Assembly: GCA_024516035.1 (NCBI GenBank)
Contig: CM044967.1
Span: 21,046,423-21,110,422, forward strand
Source: Bactericera cockerelli
Taxonomy: Eukaryota > Arthropoda > Insecta > Hemiptera > Triozidae
Direction: 5' to 3'
Length of the DNA: 64,000 nt
The notes under the pieces were generated by a model. The model was not told where the DNA came from. It did not search any database and saw only the letters and a program-made list of their open reading frames with translations. Shown one piece after another: positions 49,413-60,100 of this stretch (positions are counted from its first letter, which is position 1; the number at the start of each line of letters is the position of its first letter). The translations under genes were made by a program, and so were the position numbers.

Positions 49413-49684
49413 ATGGGCTGGCGAAGCGGCGGGTGTAACCCGCTAGTCATATAATAAAAATCAAACACCTTATCAGTCTGTGATATATTTTACTACTGCT
49501 TAATATACTTACAAAATTTTACTATCATAATGAAAAGTATTAAATGTCACATTGTCTTATTTGTAGTTACGGCGGAACCTATCTATCACAAATTTCTATT
49601 AAACTGAAATCTGTGCCTGACCAAGAGTCATTCTTATCTCTACCTAAGGGGTTGATTGTTATCAATACTGAAAAATCAATGGTA

Positions 49685-50350
49685 AAAGAAAAGCTGACCT
49701 TTTCCTTCTAATAGCATTTCTAACTCAAACATGGAGCAATTGCTTGTGAACAAAACCAAATGTTTGCGAGCAAAAGGGAATGATTGTGAATACGTAAAAG
49801 AATATCTCCTTATCCTTCTATCTTTTTCTTCATAACTTTTGAAGTTGAAGGCTTATTGAACTAGACTAACCAAGTAATAATTACTGGCACTCAACCTCGT
49901 CAAAAATTGTTCTCTCAACAAATTGAACAACAACAAAGAAAGTAAAAACCTTTGAAAAACCTGAACCCTCAACATCAACTCTCTTCAAAGGAGAAACATT
50001 TTGATATATAATTTTAATCAATCAATTAATACCTACTTCTACTCTTTAGTGGAAGGTAACCTCCAGACGATGTTAATGCTCAAAGCATTTTCTACCACCT
50101 AATCCTCAGGGTCTTATTGTTGTATGGTCATGGTCAGTGTGATCATATAGGTACTCAAATAAATGAGAAAAAAAAACCATTCAAATTTGTAAGGAAAGTA
50201 AATGTAATCTAGAAGTAAAAGCAAAAAGTCTAAGAAAAAGGTATAATAAATATTGCTCTTTTCCGTACATATTTCCTTTTGCTCACAAACATTTCCTCCA
50301 TGTGTAAGTTAGAACAGTTACTAATAAAAGGAAAATATCAGCTGAATATC
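49685..50350. mobile_element. Element with ~100-bp imperfect inverted ends
   Basis: Left arm: CTTTTCCTTCTAATAGCATT, ACATGGAG, AATGTTTGCGAGCAAAAGG. Right arm: CCTTTTGCTCACAAACATTT, CTCCATGTGTAAGTTAGAAC, TAATAAAAGGAAAAT. The arms are about 80% complementary by eye. The interior holds copy 3 of repeat family R1 (50049-50172). It may be a larger non-autonomous DNA transposon. Confidence 0.6.
50049..50172 (-). repeat. Dispersed repeat family R1, copy 3
   Basis: Diverged homologue of 1604-1712 in the same orientation (GATGTTAATGCTCAAAGCAT, ACCTAATCCTCAGGGTCTTA), with a small insertion after ATGGTCATGG. Confidence 0.7.
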
Positions 50351-50549
50351 CATCCATGTACAATCAACTTCCAAGCTCTCGAAACTTTATGAAAGGGCCT
50401 ACCGACTGAAACAATTCCCTCAAATATCGCAAGGAAAAGCTTTTGCTTTTATATAATTACGGCCCATTATTTTTCAAAATTTGACGGGTAGGTATCTCAG
50501 CAATGTCAGCATAACGAAAAAGCGAAACTTGTCATTTTTTTTTTATCTA

Positions 50550-50735
50550 AAAAGGCTGACGACCACGTATTAGTGGATCAAATAACAAGGCCGGTGTCCT
50601 CTGAGGGCAAAAGTTTGTCTCACAGTGTTAGCGTTTGGCAATTAATTATGACCGACTCGTACTTTATATTGAAATGAGTTCGAATCCTGATCTCATTGAA
50701 AAATGAACGACATATTTGCCGGACTCTGCTTACTA
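50550..50735 (+). mobile_element. tRNA-like SINE
   Basis: A + strand B box is present (GAGTTCGAATCCTGATCTC). An A-box-like TTAGCGTTTGGC lies about 55 bases upstream. Stems are poor, so a working tRNA is unlikely. Confidence 0.45.
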
Positions 50736-51046
50736 CCCAGTACCCAGCTCTTGTTTCACTATTCTTATAGGTAGATGGAACGGGAAAAGGCAAAGAAAAA
50801 GAAGATAGTTAGGTATCTAAATTTTTTATTTTCACTGGCACAATGGCACGGTGAGAGAACATTAAAATGTCATGGGGCCGAAGTAGCTTTACCACTACAA
50901 ATCATAAAATAGCAATTGATTGACAGTGTGTAGAGAGTAGTTCATATTTTCTTTGACACAGGAAAATTTATTATAATAGGACAGCAATCAGGTAAGAACC
51001 ACTTTAAAATAATCTCAAGTCCCTTTTTACTGTCAAATCTAACTAT

Positions 51047-51081
51047 TATATAAGTAGAAAAATCACATAATTATTTCATTA
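51047..51081 (+). promoter_or_regulatory. TATA box and initiator of the protease gene
   Basis: TATATAAG at 51047-51054, followed 31 bases later by TCATTA (A at 51078), an initiator-like start. The start codon at 51101 would then have a 5' UTR of only about 23 bases, with A at -3. The spacing is canonical for an insect TATA promoter, so this is good evidence that 51101 is the real start. Confidence 0.65.
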
Positions 51082-51100
51082 CCTATCTGTAGAAGAAACC

Positions 51101-54100
51101 ATGATGGTTGTTGCAAGGGTTAGTAAGTTGAGTGCGGTGAGTTTGGTTCTCACTCTGCTGTGCCCCAGTGGAGACTGCAGTGATGCCATTGACTACAGGA
51201 AGGCGCAGGATATTCTCAGCAGTGACCCAAACCAGGTGAGGTTATTTTTATAATATTTAAATGAATTTTTACAATACTTATTCAATAGATTGGAAGGTAT
51301 AAATCTGATGACCCTTATTTGTCCCCCAATATTGTTGGATTCTTTCTTCACGTTTTCAGTCGGAAGCGAGCAATGTGAATGGGGAGTTTGTGTCCTTCAT
51401 GCGAGACTTCAATAGGGTCTACTCAAGCCAGACCGAGTTGTTTCAGCGAGTCACCTATTTCAAGAAAAATGTCGCCAGAGCGAAGGAGATTCAGAAACTA
51501 GACAGAGGAACAGCCACATATGGGATCAACCAGTTTTCCGATTATTCAGGTTAGAACGCTACAGAATATTCTTTTCACAGGCTTCAATCAAAGTTCAGAG
51601 CACAAAGAGCAAAAAATGTTGTAGGTAAAAGTTGATAGTAGTTGCAAGGAAAAGAAAAGTCAGACATCAACTGCCTACAGACACCAACAGACATAACTTT
51701 AAAGTCTCCCATTATTCCAGCAGTAAGCTAGGACTATTAGGTGGTAAAAATCCCAAGTGGGAAGTTAAATTGTCATGTACGGGGTTGATTTTACACCAGC
51801 GGACCTCTGGATTCACAGAGTGCCACGATTCCAAAAAAATAGATATCAATTATTATTATTTTTTTTTTTTTTGAGGTGAAGCTCAAGGCCTCTTCACAAT
51901 TTTTGTGGGTAGCGCAGCATTACTAAGAGCCTCCTTTACTTCTCGAACTATTCTATTACATTCATTTCTTTTTACTCTGGTAAAGCCGCCACTGGTCGTT
52001 ACTCATACAAGTAACTACTCATTTTTCCTCACGAGGTATGAGTGGACCCCGAACATCCAAGTACAGAGCAGAAAAATTCCTGCCCCGCCGGGAATCGAAC
52101 CCCGGTCACCGTGCGTGCAATGCCTAGCGCGCTAACTCACTCTGCCACGGTGACTACTAAACTCAGATATCATTAATTATTTTTCCCTTGACGAGTATGA
52201 AAAAAAACTAATGTCAAAATGACCATTACTCTCTTGTAATATCTGTGTGGACCTCACAACTTAATTATTACCTGATTGAATAGTAGAAATTGTAGTTGGC
52301 GACTTTGCTCACGCTCAGATGGACTTGTCTAGATGTCTAGTTCTACCTGCTGTGTTTACACTTATTGAGCTCAAATAATGATCGGGTAACAAACAACACA
52401 GTCACGGTCAATTATTCAAACATACGGCACACTCTTCACAAGAAATCTATATCATTTGTTAACCCTGGTTAAAATAATAATACCTATATCACGGTGCTGG
52501 GGGAGTGTAAGGACGCCCAGATCCAATGAAAAGGCTCCTTGCATGTCCATTTATTCTATTTGGTTCGTCCTGATTTGAGATAGTTGGTTTTACCCTCAAT
52601 TCGCTGGGAATTGTACCAGCTTTCGACAATAACCTCACCCAGCTTGGGTAGGGCCAATAACATACTGGGCATCACGTGTTTGGTGGGAACAGAATTTTCT
52701 GTGTGAACCCTTGTTGATTGTTTGTTCCATAAGAAATGAGAATAATGGAATGTTACATCATTCTCTTCAGATCACTGCTCTATTATTCCTTTCAGATGAC
52801 CAATTTCAACGTATGAGAGGACTAAGAATCACATCTCCTACGCCCACTGAGGAGGAAGCTCTCAATGGCACAGTTGAAGTTGACGTGAGTGCCTTGCCTG
52901 AGAGCTTTGACTGGAGATCCAAAAATGCTGTTACAAGAGTCAAAGATCAATTAGAGTATGTTTGATATTTAATTTAGGCGTTTAAAAAAAGTGGATTTAG
53001 GTAGGTATGCAGGAGAAATATATACAAGGCTGCCATAAAGTCTCACCCAGGACTGGGTTTCTCAAAAAAGGCTCAAAATATCAAAAAACGCAGACCCTAG
53101 AGATACCTAAGATGAGATGGAGAGACAAGTGGAAAAGCATGAGGAACTAGATAGAATGGAAATGATTCATGAAGCAAATTCCGACCCCAAGTAAATTTCC
53201 AAAAGACCAAGTGAAAGAAGAAGAAACAAAGTTAGTCGAGAGCTATTTTACTAAAAAGTTTGTATTAATCAAATGACAGGACAAGATATTTTTTCTTAAT
53301 GATATTGTATCTCAACATATCAAAAAGTATACCTCGGTATTTTAAACGAGGTAGTTCTACGAGTTTTCTTTTATCTTCATCAGACTTTTTCTTTCCCCTT
53401 TTGTAGCTTTCATTAAATTTGAACAAAACTGAGTTTTGATTGTAAATATAAGTTCTTTGATAGGTTGTTCCTTTGGTGGTTCATATCACAAATGACCAGA
53501 ACCAAGTCTTGGAGATAAAAATAAGTTTAGGTAATATGTCGTCGCTTAAGAAGAGGTACCTCGTAAGTCCGATTTTTGAACTTTTCAGGAGACAGTAAAA
53601 ACTGATTATAAAGTTGTGGGCAGGTTTAAAAAAAATAAAAAAATCAGTTTAACCATAAACATATACCCGTTTTATCGATTGAAATTACTACTTTTTTGAT
53701 AAAACTTGTATTTTTACGAGATATCGGACATACGAGGTACCTCTCAAGTGATTCTTGTAAAATTTTCAGAAAAGCATGTGTGCATTTTTTGTAGAGGTAC
53801 CTCGTATCTCTGATTTATTTTACACAATACACATATATTACTGATTGGAGATACGAGGTCTCACCAGAAATTTTCTTCAAAACAAAAATATCGATTTACG
53901 AGGTAAACTTTAATCGATTATTGCGGCATTTTTTGTATTTGAATGGTCATATAAAACCGATTTTTAAAAAATCGATATTTTTTTCCGATTCCAACGATAC
54001 CAAAAACGTATTATCGAAAAATTCGGACTTACGAGGTACCTCTTCTTAAGCGACGATGTATGTTCTTCCACTGGTGGCATCTATTACAGTCAACCAAAAT

Positions 54101-57100
54101 TAAGTTTTGGTGATAAAATCTAGTTTGATGATCTCAGGCGTATTCTTTGGTGGCTTACATTACAACTGACCAAAATCAAGTTTTGGAGATGTGCTGGTGA
54201 ACGTGATCTTGTAAATGTAATGTCAATAGTTCCCACTTGATTTAGATGAACTAGCTTGTAATTTTTAATTTTGATTTGTATACCAACTGCTATATTACTT
54301 TGTATTGTTTACTCACAATTATAATAAATAAAATCTTATGTTATAAAAGTTAAAAAAAGTACGAGTATTTTATTCTGCATTTCAGATGTGGTTCATGTTG
54401 GACGTTCTCTACCATTGGTTGTATTGAATCTCGACATGCTATCAAAACAAAGAAGCTGGTGGATTTGTCCGAACAACGTAAGTCTATTGATACTCTGCAT
54501 GGTCTTTGTATAATTCATAATCCCCCAAAAACACCACTTCGTGGTTGCAAAAGGAAGAACGCTTACTAAAAAAAATGAGTTGGTAGTAAAGCTAAAAATA
54601 AATGATATCAAAAGAAAAACACCTTTAAACCCACGTTTTCTATTTCTCTGCACTCCTATCTGCATTTGTTCCTCTTATGTTATATTTATTTTTTCTTGCT
54701 AGGTGTCATTCTAAACTTGATATATTTATACCAAAACTATATTTGATTTCTGAGTTTTACCAACGGGGTCAATTTTCATACATTTATGAGTTTTTATGAG
54801 TCAATTTTCATACATTTCTCCGTCGTTTAGTCAAGAACGCCAAAATCCACCAAAGTACAAAGAAATACACTTTTCGGCGGATATTTTGGCACAACGGTTG
54901 AAGATATCGAAAAATGCATGACATTTTTTTAACATAAAAAATATTCAAATATTTTCCTTTTTTTTAGATATTGAAAAAAAAAAAAAAACAGAATAGATAT
55001 TGACTTCAGTTCAATTTCTTGAGCAATTGATCTTCTAAAGACTAATTCGAAGTTATGCAGTTAAATCAAGTTACTTGATGAGCGCAACCTTAATTAGATA
55101 CTCATTACTCAATTATCCTTTTATGTTCCAGAGCTCATGGATTGTGACAATCAAGATGAAGGTTGTTGGGGTGGGCTAATGCCCGTAGCTTTTGATTACA
55201 TCAAGAAAGCGGGGGGTGTACGTGAGTATTAAAATTCAAATGTATCACCAGTTGTAGTTCCTTTTAAAATCCTCTCTTTGAGAAACCTTTCTAGTTTCGG
55301 CAATATTTCAGCTTCCCAGAGTGTTGCCATGGAGATACAGTTATTGTTATTAGTGAAGCAGTCAATGAGGCTGTTCGTCAATCAGTGAATAATCATAATA
55401 TTGCCTTGTTTATACTGCTTGATTAAGACTATTAAGTCCGCCATTATCCCAGCAGTAAGTCCAAGATGTACCTACTCTTATGTGGTAAAAATTCCAAAAG
55501 GGGAGAATAACTTGTCATGTCCCGGTTAGGTGTTGCACCCGCGACCTCTGGAATCTCTGAATTCACAGAATACAACCTTTACCACTGAGTTATCGACTAC
55601 TAACACAGACGTGAACAAACTCTTTCGGATTCCATCCTTGAAAAAGTGAATTGAATGTGAAAGAGTTTGTTCATAGCAAATGGAAATTTCAAAATATGTA
55701 AAATGTAAGTTAAGATGGCTAGGTTCGTAGATAGCTGTGATTAAAAACGCTGGAAATATCGCGCAAATAATTATTTCACTTATTGTCACAAGAAAAACAA
55801 CAAGTTAAAGAGTTCACAATCGCTCACAAACTTCTTCACTTCATTAACTTTACTTCAAAAATCGCAATGAACGTACATACTTAACTAACTAATTCGATCA
55901 CAGTGCTGCCATTTTCATATCTCGCCACTTGGGAGAGGAAGCATCTTTAAATTTAATAAGTCGAGAATATAGATACCAGTGGCGAAAAATTAAGGAAAAT
56001 TGATTGATATTGGTGGGCCGACCACCGGTCATGATCGGTCCTGCGGGATCGGAATCTTACCGATGAGATTCCCGGTTATCCCGACGACGATTTGGTTTGG
56101 GCGTCCGCCCAAATGGATTACGCAACCATTTTGTTGATTATACTATTCTAATCATAAATCGAGGGAATAAAACACAGTAGTCATTTTTAATTAATGGTCT
56201 AATATAATTATAATTACGAATAAATACAATATGATTGTGTACCCGCGAGGTGAATCGCTCAGAAACTGGTGACCGAAGACTGGGCGAGGTGGATGGCTTT
56301 CCATCGAACTGAGGGCAAGGAAAGCCGACTCGACAAATATTGAACAATGGTTTACTGGTGTCATCCGACACCGGCGAACCAATATTCACACCCGTTTATT
56401 ATAAACTTGATTTGTAGTTACAAACTGGATCAAGAGTTTCCACACTAGTTGAAAGCAAATAGTGAACTTGCCAGATTTTCAATAAGAACTTTCTTTCTTC
56501 ACATGCTAAACGTGGTAAAGACGGAGGGTAAAATAAGTGGTCAAACCCTCACAATAATAAATAATTTATATATTTTCTTAAATTTCAATAAAATACTCTA
56601 TTCTTCTCAGAACTCAACTCTTCGTATCCGTACATTGCCAAAGAGAATCCAGAAGAATCTCAGCATTGTAACATCAGCCAGGTGAAGGAGCAATCTCTTG
56701 TGAAAGTTCTCAGCTACAAGCAGATAGTCGGGGGAGAGCCTGCTATGAGGAAGGAATTGTATGAGAATGGTCCTATTTCTGTTGGTTTTAATTCTGACCC
56801 ACTTGATGTAAGTGTATCTAAGCAGAGAGAAAGAAGGACATTATATTTTATATGTATGTATGTTCTGAAATTTTCAGAGTATGTTCTTAACATGCTAAGA
56901 GTTCGATGTATACTTTTTTCGACTAAATCATGTTAAGCACATTTTGTCAAATCAAGCTGAAATGTTCAGGGCATATTCCTTATACGTTTATTAAGTTAAA
57001 AAATTCTCTTAATTTTTCTGTACTACATAATTATATCATGTTGAGCACCGCCGACTTTCCTGAATCCTATTATTTTATATTATTTTAGGTGCTTAATCTT

Positions 57101-60100
57101 CTAATTTCAGCATTACCATGGTGGCATTGTTGACTTAAGCGATGAAGAGTGTGATCCTCATCGTACTTCCCTACACCATGCAGTACTGATTGTAGGCTAT
57201 GGACAAGGGAAAGATTACGGTATGTATAGCTCTCAGATTCCAGGGCCAGGGGTTGCGATTCTATCATACACACTTGTTTTTAATCAATATACTTACTTAG
57301 TTTCCGTGACCGGTATTACATAACTTTAAAATATTCTGCTACCTCTATGGCTTTCTCATTTGCTAGGATCAGTTCTGCCTGCAGGTTCAAGTCAACATAT
57401 CACAAACAAGAGAATGCTGGAGAGTTTGATCTTGTCCGCAGTTACACTTAAAATTATCTTCGTACCCCCATTTCTTCAGATTGGTTTTAGTAATGTAAGG
57501 CAGTAGCCCGTTCCGGAAACACTCTCCATTCTCATAATCGCCAAATCTCCCTTTCAACTACCACACAATTAACTCTGATTGGAATTTGAACGCAATAACC
57601 AATCACAGTGCATTAGTGTGACAGTTGAAACGGAGATTCGAGGAATTTGAGAGTTGAGAGTGTTTGCCAATACAAGATGGTTTGAGACATCCAGTGATTG
57701 TTCGCATAGCTTGGTTTACAGCTGTATCCACTTGTTTGGTGTGGCATAATTTACGCTATACTGGAGCCATATATCCGCAGCTAATCCAACTATTTGTTTG
57801 GGATTTTTTTCTTTTTTGGAAATGGTTCAATATATCATTAGCAGGCCGTTGTCTGTATGTTTCAGGACCGTAAGAGCCTTTCCGTTTCTACAAAAATACT
57901 CTCATAATTACCATCTTATTAATTTTTTATATTTCAGACGGTGAGACAAAGCCCTACTGGATAGTCAAGAATAGTTATAACGCTACTTGGGGAGAGAAGG
58001 TATGTTGTTCATTTAATTGTTATCAAATTTATCTTATGTTATCAGTAGTACCTCATTTTTGTAGGCAGATTAAGTCAGTCATATATCTCCTGTGTTTCAT
58101 AAGTTTTTAATCAACCACATAACAATTCAATCTAGGATCAAGCATTATGGACTTATTAGCTATAGGCTAAATTAACTTTTTGAAATATCAATTTATAAGT
58201 CTTCCATAGTCCGCACTAGAGATAAAATAATAATGCAACAGTGTATAAACATTAACAACACTTGGGGCGAAATTCATAGTCAACAAATCATCTCTCAAAT
58301 ACAAACTTTAGTAAGAATACCACTTACAAGTAAGATTTTTTTTTCAGTTGAGTGGAATTTTCGTATTCTTAGCGCAATAAAAAAATCCTTGCTTGGATCA
58401 ATGTTTGAGATGGATGCTTGCATTATCGTCTGAGCATTCAATTTATATTTTGAAATTGCACTCAGTCAAAAGATTGAGATTGCACTTTTCTAAAACGAGA
58501 AATCATTCAGCAGGGAGCTCATAAAAACAAATCAAAATGTACTATTGGAAAACATGAAGAGCGACACTTCAATCCCACCAAAAACACCACTTCGTGGTTA
58601 AAAAAAGAAGAACGCCTCACTCAAAAAAATGATTATAATTACCTAAAAATAAATGATATCAAATTGAGAACACCTTACTTACCCCCTCTCTTTCTATATC
58701 TCTGCACTCCTCTCTGAATTTATTCCTCTTATGTTTATCTTTCTTTATCCTTTCTAGGGGTCATCCCAAACTTGATTTGTCTTTAAATTTACTTGTTGCA
58801 CGGCAATAAAAAATGGCGATCGGAGTATGATTTTGCTGAACTTATTTGATTTGAATCGAGAAAATTACACCCCGACCGCCATTTTTTATTGCCGTGCAAC
58901 AAGTAAATTTAAAGACAAATCAAGTTTGGGATGACCCCTAGAAAGGATAAAGAAAGATAAACATAAGAGGAATAAATTCAGAGAGGAGTGCAGAGATATA
59001 GAAAGAGAGGGGGTAAGTAAGGTGTTCTCAATTTGATATCATTTATTTTTAGGTAATTATAATCATTTTTTTGAGTGAGGCGTTCTTCTTTTTTTAACCA
59101 CGAAGTGGTGTTTTTGGTGGGATATCAGTTCTTTTTGTACGAAAATATAGGTTCATACACTACTGAAACATTATGAATAACAAAAGTAAATAAGCTGGGA
59201 AAATGTGAATGTACCAAGTTGTCTTTTTTTTAAGATATAGTTTTAGCAGTACGTATTTAATTTTTCTAAGGTCAATATGTATTTGGATCACAGATTTGGC
59301 CCCCTGAGTCCCCAAAGTGAGTAAATAATATATAAATTTGCAATGCAAGACCTTTTGATTCTATACTCCACATGATTAGGTTTATCTTTCAATGCTAAAT
59401 AGACCTCGGAGCTTCTTATGAGGGACACTAAAACACCTGGATTTACAAATGCCAAAGAAATTGATTTGTAATCACCTTATCAAGGTGAGGTAATGAGTTC
59501 TCTCCCGTTGACCTTTTCTTACCCGAATTCTCTCCGGCTTGTTGCAGGGGTCACCACGAGTATCTCTCCCGGAAATGAGACCATGCTTATTTACATTAGG
59601 TATTTAAGAAAATGAAAACTATAAAATCATCTTTTTTATATAAAAATCGGCCTTTTATAAGGAAATCTTTGAAATCTATAACTAATGATAGGCAATGGCT
59701 TCAAGGTATAGTAGGGTTAGGTAAAATACATTCAAGGCCATGCCTCAGGAATATAGTAGGGTTAGGGATAATACATAGAAGGCAATGCCTCGGGTTTATA
59801 GTAGGGTTAGGTAAGCATATAGAAGGCCATCCCTTGGGTTTATCATAGGGTTAGGAAAAATACATAGAAGGCCATGCCTCAGGTCTATATCAATGATTCC
59901 TAGGTGTTTCGATTATAATTTTTATGCTAGGCCTAAACTATGTAGGTATAAAATCAGGTAAAAATGCAAGCGACACGACGGGAGACAATTTGGTGTTGAT
60001 AAAAACATGAGCGAGAGAGAACTCGGTGGTGACGTCCCTTATCAATACATCACGAGGTATGAGTAAAAAAAAACTTCCTTGAAGGGGATCGAACCCAAGT

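Larger units (their letters stand above)
49413..51040. other. Intergenic DNA upstream of the protease gene
   Basis: Contains the inverted-repeat element at 49685-50350 and a tRNA-like SINE at 50550-50735. The remaining sequence, including 50760-51040 just upstream of the promoter, is A+T-rich with no frame I can support. Confidence 0.45.

Noticed and set aside
48875..49468. Frames of 170-197 codons rich in Cys/Val or His/Thr
   Set aside because: Pure translation of the GT/CA microsatellite.
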